Origin: Isoetes taiwanensis
Lineage: Eukaryota > Streptophyta > Lycopodiopsida > Isoetales > Isoetaceae
Direction of reading: 5' to 3'
Assembly (NCBI GenBank): GCA_021234155.1
Contig: JAJEKV010000002.1
Span: 1,022,164-1,086,163, forward strand
DNA: 64,000 bases
The stretch's first letter is position 1; each line of letters begins with the position of its first letter. Under the pieces are notes generated by a model. It saw nothing but the letters and a program-made list of their open reading frames with translations. It did not search any database and had not been told where the DNA came from. The position numbers and the translations under genes are program-made. Shown piece after piece: positions 22,180-35,186 of this stretch.

Positions 22180-22745
22180 AAGGTTTGTAAAATGACTATA
22201 AAAGTGATAGTATTGTATGCTAGTTATGACTTTAGGAATGATATAAATTGTGATGTATGCTTGATACTATTTTGTATACATTCTGACCCTATAAACAGTA
22301 TTATACTTGACGCTGTTAGTGTTATAAGTTGTGCCAATTATGACATTAGGAATGACATAAATAGTGATAGTATGTTTGATACTATTTGGTACACTCTTTG
22401 ACCCTATACATGATATTGTATTTGACGCCACTAATGTAATTAGTTGTGACAAAATAAATGATACTAACTATGGTATATACGTTGACATAATAGATGACGT
22501 TAGTTATAGCATTAGAGGTGGTATAATGGTGATATAAAAGTGATGCCATAGATGACACTTTTATGTCAAGGTGGATGACACAAGGATGATACTAATGTTG
22601 ACGCTACAGACGATCTTACCAGTGACGATATCACAACCATCATTCAATTAAATTGGGATTATGTCTTAATTTTGGGATAAATTTTATATTGCACTTTTTT
22701 AGTAACTTTGTTAAATTCACTTTTTTAGTAACTTTGTTGCCCTTA
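22180..22745. repeat. En/Spm subterminal repeats, right, and short terminal duplication
   Basis: Between 22180 and 22660 phrases such as GATACTA, GACGCTA, TGTGA(C/T)GA and TTAGGAATGA(C/T)ATAAAT recur. At 22694-22740 the phrase CACTTTTTTAGTAACTTTGTT is present twice, 25 bp apart. Confidence 0.5.
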
Positions 22746-23510
22746 GACTAGAATAGACGTTAACATATAATCACACACGGGAATATAAACTCACACCTTA
22801 ACTTCAAATTACAAAATCATATATCATGGAACTCAAGTAGTACACAACTTTTATTAACTGTAGAAAAGATACATAGTAATTGTTTTTCATTTTTCCACTA
22901 GCATCCCCAAGGATATGAGAACCTTATTCCTTACATCCCCGAGGTATTGTAACTCTCGCTTTACTAGGAATAGTTTTTGGAGTCCACGAGAGTACAATAC
23001 TTGTTTCAATGTCTAGCCAAAGATCGTGGATCACTTGGATTTCTCCTCCACCTCTTTGTCCAACAATCAATATCTTTCTTTATCTAAGACATTACTCAAC
23101 TGATGTACCGGACACCACCATTCCACGCGCACCTTATTGAAGTTAACATCACCTTCTTCTTTGCAAATATCCAGATAGTCCATCCCAACCACACCGGATA
23201 GGTCTCTAGATCTGGCCGGGTTTTACTACTACAAATTGGTTGCACTCCACGTCAAGAGAAGGTTCATAAGAATCCATGCCTAGATATTTTGGCCTATCCT
23301 TCTTAGGACCAACATAGTGTTTATCGATTGAGGAGGAGCATATGCCTTCACAATGCTACTAATGGTACCATCATCTTCGGCAGCAAGACCAGCTAATGTT
23401 TTCCACTTACTTTTAGGGAACCACCCTTTTTTCAGCTCTTCGAGGATGTGTCTACCTCATCCAACAAGTTGATCACCTTCTTCCAATAATCTATCAATGC
23501 ACGATTAGTG
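22746..23510. other. No supported gene; possible 3' part of the minus-strand pseudogene
   Basis: Patches on the minus strand look like degraded coding sequence, but no frame exceeds a few dozen codons. Nothing else is visible. Confidence 0.3.
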
Positions 23511-23515
23511 TCATC

Positions 23516-25801
23516 TCAATTAGTTTGCCAATGCTTGATGTAGTCATTGATGCCATCCTTAGTCAATCCCAATTGCTTGACTTCTTCAGTTGGTTTTAGA
23601 GCTTTTGGTTGACCAGAGATATCATAGGCTTGCCATTTGCATCCCCTCAAGGCCAAATTTCCCCCCCACCTCTCCACTTCTCCTCCTCCGGGTCTCATTT
23701 TCCATTGCATGATTGGAATCCCTTCTCTCACCCAAAAAGTGAATTGAAGAGGTCTAGAATGACCTTCCATGTCGAGAGCATAACCATCCACAAAACTCTT
23801 CCAATCGTGCACTTCTTCTATGATAGATCCTATAGGAGATGGATTTGTACATCCATGAAATATTTCCAATAGCCCGGAAAGTTGGTAACCTGCTCACGCC
23901 TCAATACATGACTATATTTTCCAAACAATGCATCCACATCCTCATGAGTATGTCCGGAGCATTAGGAACCCCAAATTGACTCTTTCAAAAACACCCACAA
24001 ATTAAGTAAGTAGGATAGGAAAGAAAACATCCACTGTTCTTATTTTGACCAGCACAATTATCTAGTTGCAAGAGGAACTTTCTTCAAGCATCTCGAGGTT
24101 TAGCACGAGATGTTGAAGCTCCAACATGTTCATTAGGTCCATTCATCCTAAATCTTGCCTTGCTAAACTTTTCAATACTATTAGGGTTCCATCCAACAAT
24201 GCACTATGTAGTGCCTGGCTAGTCAGAGGGATCCTCGTAGGTGACCATTGTAACCCTTCTCATAGTTTCTTAAACACCTCATGATACTCCCAATGTGAAA
24301 ATCTGGACCATCACTCCACAACTCTAAACCGAAATGGCCATAATAGGTCCGAGACCGCCCATGCAATATTGCCCCAGCCATTGAAATCAAGAAGGGTATG
24401 ATCTTCCACATGACTTGGGAATGTACTTGAATTGTGGAAGATAAGTCTTCGTTGGTCCATTTTATCATGTATAATACATAGATAGTTATTAGGTTCCATT
24501 GCGTATAAGGTCCTCCATATCCAATAAGTTGATCTACATGATAGTTGATCCGTCATATGGTCCTTCATATGTTCCCTTATCTTTGCCCTTAGACTTGGTT
24601 GCACGCCTTATCTAGTGTCTCCTTCAGCTTGGCACATAAATTGCACTTGGCAAAGTTGTTTGAAGTTGCTATGGTCACATGCTTGAAATGCCTATTCCAT
24701 AGCCTACTAAAACCCCTGGGCTGGGATATAGAGGCCACTCCAAGTTCAGAAGCAATGCATTTATTTCCTCTAATATGCTCTTCCGGGTACAATGGGATGG
24801 CAATCTCTTTCAACAATAACTCTACCCCTGCTCATCCTTCTTACTCTTATGTGGCATGTTTTTCTCATTGAAATCCACATATCTTTCAAATATTTCCTTT
24901 GCAGCTATAGTTCTTGAGGTAGGCCTTACCGTGGCGATGTTCCCATGCAATGCAATTTTACTACCATTTTCATGTCTCTTTTGCCGGTTATTGCCAAGAA
25001 GAGGTTGGAATTCCATGTATAGCCATCCATGCTTTTGAACATATCCACTTTCCATTCAATGGGAATCTTTTCTTCTTTGATCTTTCATCCCGAATTGCAT
25101 AGCCAAATATGGTGTACATGAAATTCCTCCCCTATCACACTTATGTTCCTGATATGTAGCTCTTGCTCCCACCAACTCCTCTATCGTGGAACATTCTAAC
25201 ACAAGAAAAACAACAACATTCACCTCCTCTAACCTTCATCATAGCTTCGGAGAACAATCATAATCCGACTTGCATCTTTTGGTGGGATAATGTTTGAAAG
25301 TTGGAAGTGGCCTCTTGCTACACCAGGTGAACATTGTTGACAATGGTTCTACATCTAAAGGAAACGTGTAGTTCCCCTCCGCTTGAATCGTCCCCTAGGC
25401 CATGCAACAATAGTTGGAACCTCTAGTTGCTTCACACAAGCTAGGCATTCTTGTTTGCCCGAACCCTTTTCCTTCCAATTGTCATATAATTTTGAGATTG
25501 CCACACCTAACCTGTCCTCCCCTAATCTTTCATCATTCACCGCATTGATAGGATCTGCTAGAACAATAATCCCTTCTCCCTCGCCTCTCTCATTTGCATG
25601 CATGCGGGATCTTGACCTTTTGTTTTTCAGGTCCAACTTTCGAGTATAAAGTATAATTTCCTTTCCTTTGGCATCATCCTTTTCATTTGAGGTCTTTTCC
25701 TTTCCTTTGCCATCATCAACATCATTTGTAGTCTTTTTCCTTTCCTTTGCCATCATCAACATCATTTGAGGTATTTTCCTTTCCTTGGCCATCATGTTCA
25801 T
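23516..25801 (-). pseudogene. Transposase-like pseudogene of an uncharacterised plant repeat family
   Basis: Consecutive minus-strand frames form one decayed protein. From upstream to downstream they are a Lys-rich start with MAKERKK-type repeats (25801-25640), a segment with CLACVKQLEVPTIVAWPRG (25470-25400), FKHVTIATSNNFAKCNLCAKL (about 24700), CRSTYWIWRTLYAMEPNNYL then CIIHDKMD (about 24480), and GRSRTYYGHFGLELWSDGPDF then SIMRCLRNYEKG (about 24340-24250). Paired C-x2-C groups and the CIIHDKMD phrase occur in transposase-like proteins I associate with early-diverging plant genomes. That association is memory-based. Many frameshifts break it. Confidence 0.4.
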
Positions 25802-27480
25802 TAGTTGGGGATTTTTTCCTTGCCTTGCTCAAAGATCATTGGGGGCTTTTTTTTTAGCATTTTGCATGCCATTGACCTAGAATGCATAAAAACATATAGT
25901 AAGTTAGCATATCCAAATAACCTCTCACTAACATGTTCATAAATGAAAGCCTCATATATGTCTTATTCTATTTGATCATTCTATTTATATAAATGGGATT
26001 CCCCAAGTTATTTTCCTCAACATTATATATAAATAAAACCCTCTACTTATAACCTTTCTAACTTTTTATCCTATAATAATCTTAGCAAAACTTTTAAGGT
26101 TATTAATTATAGGTTAGCAGTTTTAAGGTTAAGAAGTTTATTATAGGTTATTATAGGTTAGAAATTTTAAGGTTGGAAAGTTATTGTAGGTTAAAAGTTT
26201 TAAGGTTAGAACTAAGTTTTAAGGTCACTAACTTAACTATTAACTTATAACTTTTAAACTATTAACTTATAACTTATAACTTAACTTCTAAACTTTTAAA
26301 GTCACGGTCCTTAAAACAAAAAATCTTTGTAATAAATTTTCGCGGCAGTGATGATTGCGCGGTACGAAAATTGTTGAAGGCAGTTATTAATATGCAGTTA
26401 GTTCTCACTTTCGAACCTTTCTCTCACTTTCGAACTTGCTCTCACTTTCGAAGGCGCTTCGATTCCAAATCTCGCTTCTATTCCAAATCTCACTTCGATT
26501 CCAGTTCCAGGCGCTTCGAGGCGCTTCCAAATTCGGCTTTTGTCTGCTTCTCGGCTTCTATCTGTTTTTTATCTCCTTTTATCTACGTTTTCGAGCTTTT
26601 CGGCTCAAAGGTGTTTTCACCAGTACTATTTTCAAAAGGTTTAACTTGGTTTTTGGCTGGAAGGTGTTTTCGGCTCAAAGGTTTGTAGGCTTTTTTGGCG
26701 TTTCGGCTCTCTAACATGTTTCTGGCTTTTTTGGCGTTTCGGCTCTCTAACATGTTTCTCTAACATGTTTTCTGGTTTTTTGTTTTTGTGTTAAAGCTTC
26801 TCGGCTTCTCGGCTTCTCGGTTTGCTTCTTCTCGGCTTCTTCAGGTTCAAATCATCTGCTATTGTCTTCTCGAATCAAATCAACTTTGGTTTTTGATTTT
26901 TTGGTTTCGGCTCAAAGGCAAAGGCTCAATTCTCGGGTACAGAACACAAAATAGGTTAGTATTTCTGGCTTATTCTATTTATGAAGCAGGATATTTATTT
27001 ATAAGAGCAGGATCTATCTGAATAAGCAGGTTATTTATGATCTGCTCTTATTCTATTTATGAAGCTTGCCTATATGATCTGCTCTTATTCTATTTCACTA
27101 GCTCTTCCTCTATCTGTTTTAATTAATGATCTGCTCTATGATCTTGCTCTATGATCTATGATCTATGATCTATGATCTATCTGCTCTATAATCTATGATC
27201 TATCTACTGTATGATCTATCTGCTCTATGATCTTGCTTATATGATTTTTGTCAGATTCCGCTCTTATTCTATTTCACTAGCTCTTCCTCTATCCGCTCTA
27301 AAGAATGAACTAAAAACAATGGACTAAATATTGAACTAAACAAGGAGTATAATTATTATATATCTGCTCTATCTGCCTTCATTCTATTCTATTATATTCT
27401 ACTGCCTTCATATTCAATCGCTTCATGTTTTGAATTCGCATTCGCATTATGCATTCTCATTAGAATAATATGTTAGAATG
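25802..27480. repeat. Simple and degenerate repeats, no gene
   Basis: TTAAGGTTA/TAGGTTA phrases fill 26080-26300. A hairpin with arms AATTTTCG/CGAAAATT lies at 26335-26372. TCTCACTTTCGAAC and CGCTTCGATTCC phrases repeat at 26405-26540. TTCTCGGC is repeated at 26795-26840. A GATCTAT(G) array is at 27130-27245. Plus-strand frames here are low complexity. Confidence 0.6.
27130..27245. repeat. GATCTATG microsatellite-like array
   Basis: ATGATCTATG units repeat head to tail, interspersed with CTGCTCTAT variants. Confidence 0.8.
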
Positions 27481-27732
27481 GGAGAAATCGCTTCTACGAT
27501 TTCTATTTTTAGGTTCCGAATTTCCACTAGGTTAATCAAAGCGCCAGCGTGTTTTTAGTTTGGCTTTTCTATTCCACCACGGCTCTATACAAATCGGCGC
27601 CAAAGCGTAAAAATAGATCCGTGAAAAAATATAGCAAACGGCGCCGCTTTTGAATTATGTATGTTTAGAATCGCTTTTATGGCGAGAGTAATATATCATT
27701 TGCTAATGACTTAATTTCTCTCTTCTAGTGCC

Positions 27733-30700
27733 ATGGATTTTCCTTATGCATGGACACTAGCTGATCCCGACCGATGGTTCTAGTTCAAATACACTTCCAA
27801 CGAGCGACCATCAACTCGGACCTCGCATAAGATATTACTTGAGTGTGTTGTTCAAAACGTTCAAGAGAGTTGGAGAATCCAATAGACACCAGACGAGGGC
27901 CAATGGTACACTTCCATCGCATCTATGGACATATCGTACTCCTCATGCTCTTAGTAAGGCTCATGCCAACAAATAAGTACGAGGATTTGCTTTATCTTAT
28001 CAAGGATCGATACAACACTGGGTTTGGAGACTCGACATCCGGGCAGGGAAGATGAGGATCCCGGCCATATCGGGTGGTTCGGGTGGGACTTTTATGGATT
28101 GGGCCGGCGAAGGGGGCTATGTGACATATTGTAGAGATAGAAAGAATTCGCTACCAAGCATTTTTGCGTAAGATGAAATGTACATACACTTTTTGAATAT
28201 GAATACAAACTTCAACCGGGCGCATTTTGCACTATAATTTTATGTCATTTAGTTTATTATGTTTTTTATATGCAATGTCGAAAACATTGAATCCTTTGAT
28301 GCCCTCCGCCCAAGATGACCAACCCCAAGAAACTATATATTTTCATTAATGTGTAGTTTCATGGGGTTGATATGGATCAAGCAAAGAACATCACAGTATT
28401 CAAAATTCACAACATCACGCAGATGTTATGATATATTCATTTCTTTTGAATATCCAAATATACATACCTTTTTCGACGCCCTTTGGCCATGCTACAAATG
28501 TGCCCACGCCACCAATCAGACGCATACCGGATGTCTTCTTGAAGAGCCTCATCTTCAGAATTGCAGCTTTATAATGGAAATCTTACGTAACTGCTTTCCA
28601 AGAGGAACACCATGACACATAGAACTTGATTCAGATCTTGATTTTACATAAGCCTACCTCCTGGCTTTCAAGTTTGTCGTTAAAAGATAGCATTCTTCTC
28701 CACAATCGATGAAGAACCGTAATGCATTGGAAAAAAATAGAGGACGAAAAATAGAGAACAAGAGAATGCATTCGAATGGAATCACACTCACCATAGCTCG
28801 GCAGACATCGAATGGGATTGAAGGCGGCTCGATCGAATAGGATTGAAGGCGCTAGATGGATCTTGGGCCCGATAGTAGGAATGATCTTGGGCGCCTCGAA
28901 AGTAGGAATGATCTTGGGCCCTGATAGTAGGTGGCCGATTAGGTGGTAGTAGATTGCCACATATGCGCTTTCTTGAAATTAATAATTAATGGTTCTTGAA
29001 ATTGCACTAAAAAGAAAAACACAATTTTAAATTTGTAAATGAGCGGATTCGCTGGTTAATTAAGGCTGTATAAATTTAAAAGGACGCCAATTTGAATTTA
29101 CGGTTTTAAATCGACGGCCAAGATTATGAACGATACATATAAGTTTAAACCAAAATCCCAGCCTCATACTATCCGCACTTGCGTTCAATGGCGCCTAGAG
29201 GATCTCGGTAGCCGCCGAGGGCGCCGGTAGAGGTGGGCTGACGATCCAAAGCACAAATGCAAAGCCCGGAGGTCTTCAACAAGTAGAAAGCACAAATCCA
29301 ACAAGCGCCTGTAATTGATCTGCTTTTTGTTCAGAATTGATCTCTCGTGTCCCTTTTTTGTTAGGTTTTTAGGATGTTTTTCTCAGTAATAATATAGTTA
29401 TTATCCAATAAGAAGCATATGTCCTCTAATGTTTGAGTTCATATGTCCCAAAAATGTATGGAAACAAATGCTTAATGTGTACTTTTAATTTCAGATGTGT
29501 CGCTTGAAGCTTGTATACTTAGTCGAACAAAGATTCAAAGAGCTAGTTGTGTTTTTTTATAGTTAGTTGTGTCCTCCGATGAAGATTCAACTCTTTAAGT
29601 TGCATTTTTATAGTTAGTTGTGTCCCGAGCATTTTGATTCGGACAAAAACGCCGGGCGCAGCTTTTAATTAGGCATTACATTAGTTTCTTTATCTTTCGT
29701 GTCATCGCTAAACGCCGCCAAGCGCCATTTATTGCATTTTGACCGATAAAACGCCACCGCCCCCCCCACAATAAACTAAATGAACTTGTCGTATTCATTT
29801 TCAAATCGCGCCAAGCGCTTTTGTTGTATATGTGTCGACAAATTTTATCCGAGCATAAAAAGATTAACCCATGTGCTATAATTTCACAGGATCACAAAGG
29901 ACAATCAAAAGAGGGAGGACCAAGCAAGGTAGACCTCTACACCCGTAAAAAGCAAAGGACAAAAGAAGATGTTAAGCATATGCACTGCAAAGATGTATTG
30001 ACGTTAGAAGATACATCCGAATAATAAAGGCTCGTAGAACCTCCATGTCCGTAAGAAGATCTTATAGAGGGGTCGAATGGTATGTGGAGATATTCAAAAC
30101 TGGTGGGAAGACAGACCTCATATTCATGTCAAGGTTAAGAGAGACTGATCAAATGAAGAAGCAGGGAATTCTTATTACATGTGAAGTACAGATCTATTCT
30201 TTCTCGCTTCGTAAGCTAGTTGAAGTGGGCCAAAACATAAGAAAAGCCTAAAGAAGATCAATCGATGCAAAGCAGAGCTCTTTTAAAGAGATCGCTTTAA
30301 GAGATCGCACGACATGGCCGATAACCTCTTCAAATTTGGTCGACAGTGGCGCAGCCATTGACTCCTATAAGAATATGCGAGGGGCTTACAAATGCTCGAC
30401 GAGCCATTAGCACGAGGCCCCCAAAGGTCTACTTACAGCAAGTGAAGGACAAGGAAGAAGCTAGCTCTAGAGGAAGAAACTACGGCGACAAAAGGCCTTA
30501 CAAGTGACGATGACAAGGCCAGCAGCTTGGAGGCAATGAGCAAATCAAGAAATATGCCGTCGACAAGTATCCACTGGCCTCGCCTTCACACATCCAAATA
30601 ACGTGGATAGGCTTTTCGTGTCCACTAAAGCTATTTATATCGCCAGAAGGTATGACAAGCAAAGACTCTTGGAGATATTGAACAAAGATGATCGAAAATC

Positions 30701-33700
30701 CGTAAAAAAAGCCAATGCCTCGCAGATGTAGTGCCTTACGATACCGTAACAAAAAAGGTAATCATCCGAGCAAGCCGAGGACTTCATCGAGAACCCGTAT
30801 ATACATTTTATGATAATAGATGGCCAAAGATTCAATAGAGGCCCGTAAGATTCTCATCAAGAAGGCACAAAGATACCGGAATCGCTTGTTCTATAAGTCG
30901 ATTCTCGTCGAAATCGCGGTTCCCGAGCCGGTCAACAACACCTTAGAACTAGTCAAATAAGCGACTCCTAAAATGACATGGGAAAACTTTCCTATACAAA
31001 AGGTAATTCTCTTCCCACATTTTTATTTTTCAGATACCAAATCGCGCCATCGCGATTTCATAGTAGAAGGCAATGGGTTCTCGGATGGTAGACGCCGTTC
31101 GTCAAATAATAAAATGCGCCGACGCGATTTTTATATTAGAATACAAGTTGAGCCACGCCGCAATTTGTATTCTAATATAAAATCGCCCAGCGCCATTTGC
31201 TTATACGACTAGAACCATCTAATATTTCAAAACCCTTTGTTATTTAGCGAAGGCAAATCGCTAATAGCTGACGGTTGCCTTCTAATATGAAATCGCTGGG
31301 CGCGATTATAAACTAGAAGGATTGTTTGAATTCACGATTATAAAGCTAACGGGTTATTCCTTGCATTCCTATATAGAGCAACTTCGGATGCTCTAAACCG
31401 GATTGAATATGGGAAGCCAATGCCTACCGCACAGGGCCACCCAAAAGCTACCAATTCAAGTTGCCGGAAAGGACACTTAGTCGACTATAATACAGACAAG
31501 ACCAAGAGCACCGATCAAAGAAAAAAAAGGAGATGAAAAGGGTGATGTCATTAAAGAACCAACTGCGCCTAAGGATGCCCGCAAGAAGATAGTTTTTGCT
31601 TCGTGATCCCGTGATGGGAGAAATGGAATGAATTCGGGGACGCCACGTGGAGAAAGAAGTTGCCGATTCACAAGGAAGATTTCTTCCCCGACACATCAAT
31701 TTTTGATATCCATATAACAGAGATGAGGAAGGCCCAGGATTGGAAGATCAAGAACTCATCTCACCCGATAGGTTAATCGAAAGGAAATCCTTTTACAAGA
31801 AAAACTCCCCAAAGAACAAAGGCTATGGAATCCTTTTGAAGATGCATGTGACGAAATGAAGAATATTAGAGTGCTCAAGAAGGCGGCTTGGTGAGGAATT
31901 GCAAAGGCTTACATCGTGAGTGGTCGTTGCTCCGAGTTAGGACTAATGCAAAAGTATAACGCCTCCAACCAACGGCCCCAAAGAAGTATGTATTTTGGTC
32001 CAAGGACTTTGTCAAGCAACGGGTTGAAGAACGCTTGCAAAGATCGGGATTCACACAAAAGTTGCATCCGACTTGAAACGAAAAGTCGCTGGTGGAAGCG
32101 CACCTTTGAGACTTAATCCACATTTTTTATCAAGTGGCCACCGGGTTTCAAGTGTGCCTTGCCGTAAAGTGGGTGAAGGTCCTCATGATATCACACTCTT
32201 CGCTTGATAGTCGAGGCGCCGATGATGGTCACTTGAAGACTATAATACGCTTCTTCAACATATGCAAAGTGGTTGCACGGCAATGCATTACACAATCGCC
32301 ACTATATGTCCCTCCGACATGTCCTATGCATATGCTCTAAGTGCCGCAAATGACTTAGAATGCGTGAAAGTCATACGACATTGCGATCCTCATAGATGAA
32401 ACCAAGGACGGTGACTTCAAAGACAAAGAAGTAAACTTTCTCATGTGCTTATTATTATGATAGCCATTATGGATGATAAGGAATATGAAAGGCTTAAGGG
32501 AAAAGCAAATGGAGAGAAACTAGCATGGCGGTGCTATCGGTTAGATGAACGATCCTCTGAAACGCCTTCTATCCGGAGCAAGAAGACAAGGGGAAGGCTG
32601 TCAAGATTGTGGAAGAGTTAGAGGAGGAAGAGGAGGATGAGGAAGAAAACGAGGATCGACCCAGCCTTGTGGGCCACATTAAGTATGAGCTCCTAACTTC
32701 ACATAAGGGGAAGCTAAACAAGAACGGGTTCTCTATGGACCTTTCCCAAAGATCTCATTGAAGCATTCTCATCCATTGGGGAACAACTTGTTGGAACTTC
32801 ACGTTGGAGGTTACATCGGTGAGAAGCTTTGAAGTTAGCAAGGAAATGCCGGCGTCGCCTCCGATGATCGAGCCAAATTTTTTTGGACCTCTTCTTTGAG
32901 AAAAGTACTAGAGGAAGCCCCTAGGGGACCAATCCAAGCAGGTGGCAAAAACAAAGCTTCTAGCTCTAAGGCGAAATACCTTCAGATTTGCTTAAGGAAC
33001 GGAGATTCTCGAGACAGGCATTGCTTGGCTCCAACATCATGGATGACATGGACGAAGCAGCGGATCTCCAAGTACCTATCGACATGCCTGTGAACATTCT
33101 TGGCCTCGAAAATATAGACCGTGATGACAATGCCAAGGATGATGATAATAACAATAATGATGATGAAGCGGACTCCAAATCGATAACACTAGCCAAAGAG
33201 CGTAAAGAGTAATGAACTATCAAAGCGTAGTTCACACCGCATGCATCTCAACCGATGTGGTTGGTGCTTCTAGCAGACGGAGGCAACTTCGAATAAAGAT
33301 GCAAGGGATGAAGAGAACACGGGAATGATGAAGACGAAAGGTATCGTGACAATGTTCCTTTCTTTAATATCCATGCATTTTACAAACTAGAAGATATAGA
33401 AATCGCTACCGGCGCGATTCGAGTTTCCTAGAACATACTTTTGAATTATGTTGACATGCATCATTAATGAAATCGCTACCGGGCGATTTTTGTTTTCCAT
33501 TTCGTCATCTCATACGCTATTGTTCTCCTTACGTAAATGATTTGGCTTCCCAAAAGTACCGGTCTTTGATTTGAATGGTGTGCTATGTAGAACATTACCT
33601 AAAGCCCAATTTGAAAAGTCATGGTATGCGCAACAACCATTTGAGACACGTACCAAATATGTTTACCCGCCCTTATCCGGCGGAGATGTTGAACCAGGCC

Positions 33701-34060
33701 TTCACCGCTTTGCAGTGCAATTTGGTCATCCATGGAGCATAGAAATATACAGATGTTTTGAAAGTAGTGCCTGAACTAAATAGAAATTAAGCCCATCCGG
33801 GATCAAAGCAAATGTGCTTCATTCACAAACCCTAAAGAACCGATGGGTAAAAGATATTTGTGAAATGCTTGCGCAACATGATGGATGCCCTAGGTGTTGA
33901 GGATAAGGAAGGCATGATCATCGTGGATGATGACGCTCTAAAGTGTTGCTTCAATCAGTCACGGTCCATTGAATCCGCCACCCTATCATCCTCAAGATTT
34001 TGACAAAGATGACTTCTGCTTAAACTTTGTTAGTGTCCTGCAGAAATAGCTTCAGGAAAA
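27733..34060 (+). pseudogene. Long decayed coding-like region, family unknown
   Basis: Many short plus-strand patches read like protein but none lasts beyond about 100 codons. Examples are MDFPYAWTLADPDRWF at 27733, SYRGVEWYVEIFKTGGKTD at about 30058, VSTKAIYIARRYDKQRLLEI at about 30620, an acidic segment rich in Asp and Asn (33090-33170), and MMDALGVEDKEGMIIVDDDA at about 33875. They are separated by AT-rich spacers and the small hairpins. I recognise none of them. A decayed multi-exon transposon or a decayed viral insertion are both possible. No polymerase, integrase or capsid motif was found. Confidence 0.3.
31110..31200. repeat. About 90-bp long hairpin
   Basis: The inner arms 31131-31150 (TTATATTAGAATACAAGTTG) and 31161-31180 are reverse complements with one mismatch. 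The AAATCGC-type motifs just outside (31111-31130 and 31180-31199) also pair, so the whole segment can fold into one long stem. Confidence 0.75.
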
Positions 34061-34990
34061 ACTAATAAGAGATACAAACACTATACCCAAGAACTTGATC
34101 TGGATAGGGGAAATTGATGTGGACCTTGAGAAAATCGTTCTAGAAAGGGAACTTTTTGATATATATGTATACAGGAAATACACTTTTCAAAAAAAAGTTT
34201 TGAATATGAAATATACTTTATAATGAAAAGGTTTTGAATATATATTGTGTTCTTTTATCATCATTATTGGTTCTCTGTACGTATTATGTTTTTATATTAT
34301 GTGTACGGTTTGCTATACTTGCAATAATTTGTATGCATATACCATCAATTATTTTGGTGTGTATAAATAGGTATGCATGAAATAGCCCCTGAATCGGCTT
34401 CTTTGTCTCCGCCTTCTCCTTTGTTATTATGGCACATTCTATTACCCGCAAGATGAACCATGCGGACCTCTCGGAAAAGTGCCGCGAGCTAGAAATAGAA
34501 CTTCGTGGACTGGCTTGATGTCGCTTGCTATGAATCCCGTCCCGCTTCTATCCTGATCCCTTTGATGTTGTAATCCATCTTATATGGAATCCGTGAGCAT
34601 GGTTTGTTCATGATCGACAGGATCTCGTGACTTCAGGCAGCTGAGAGGACGATGAATCTGATTAGTTTTTGTAGTTTATGTTCTATTATAATGCGTTATT
34701 TATGCCAAATCGCTCCACCACAGCGATTTGAACCACGAAAAATCTCTTTTGTAGCAACTTGCTTGTTGTTATTTACTTGTAAAGCATTACAATTTCAATG
34801 TTTAGATTTCGTTGTCGTCCGTGAATGTGCGAATTAATAGGCAATTTCCTGCTTTTTCAACGGCCTACATTCTGTCATAATATGGGTCATTTGCATCGAA
34901 TATTTGAATGCCTTTGCATTTTCGCATACAATGCATATTCCCAGCCCGAAAATGAACACAGTGCAAAAGTGTGGTTAATTCAATATAATG
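34061..34990. other. AT-rich stretch, no supported gene
   Basis: Contains T/A runs around 34160-34380 and a few unconvincing short frames. One small hairpin (34706-34730) is listed separately. Confidence 0.4.
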
Positions 34991-35020
34991 GTCAATAAAA
35001 TGCTTATACGGCGCGATTTT

Positions 35021-35183
35021 GGAATAGACATAATCCCAATTTAATTGAATGATGGTTTCACTGATGTTATTTCATCAACGGGTTTAGTCATTCATTGTAT
35101 CAATTTCTAAAAAATTTCAAAACATGATTTTAAGTATATAAATGACAGAACTAATGACTTAAATTGTCTATTCTCTTGTAGTG
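35021..35183. repeat. Right terminal region of the large CACTA candidate
   Basis: It includes a segment shared in inverse orientation with 22627-22660 (ATAATCCCAATTTAATTG) and ends in TTCTCTTGTAGTG, the reverse complement of the terminus at 1824. Confidence 0.5.
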
Positions 35184-35186
35184 TTT

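Larger units (their letters stand above)
17561..22745 (-). mobile_element. En/Spm (CACTA) element remnant with transposase and second gene
   Basis: Repeat-rich flanks (17590-18000 and 22180-22660) enclose transposase exons on the minus strand and a TNPA-like gene on the plus strand. The outer edges share a CCCA(A/C)TTTAATT(A/G)AAT segment in inverted orientation (17571-17590 and about 22635-22655). I could not find a CACTA terminus at either edge, so the ends are approximate. The region may be part of the larger CACTA candidate rather than a separate insertion. Confidence 0.6.
27483..35020. repeat. Dispersed AAATCGC...GCGATTT small hairpins
   Basis: Short palindromes built on AAATCGC are scattered through this region and not seen elsewhere in the window. 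They are at 27483-27502, 29803-29823, 31039-31058 (AAATCGCG-CCAT-CGCGATTT, perfect), 31111-31132, 31181-31199, 31289-31308, 33399-33420, 33470-33489, 34706-34730 (9-bp arms) and 34997-35020. All lie outside the coding-like patches. Confidence 0.65.
1824..35183. mobile_element. Candidate giant composite CACTA (En/Spm) element, or two independent CACTA ends
   Basis: The left end at 1824 reads CACTACAAGAGAA. The right end at 35171-35183 is its exact reverse complement, TTCTCTTGTAGTG. Similarity continues for about 28 bp (AAG..TTTAA.GTCA). The three bases outside each end are TTT (1821-1823 and 35184-35186), the 3-bp target duplication size expected of CACTA elements. TTT is weak evidence because it is low complexity. 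Between the ends lie gene fragments, a LINE, En/Spm transposase remnants and a SINE. If this is one unit it spans 33.4 kb. The alternative is two separate elements of one family, each having lost its other end. Confidence 0.4.
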
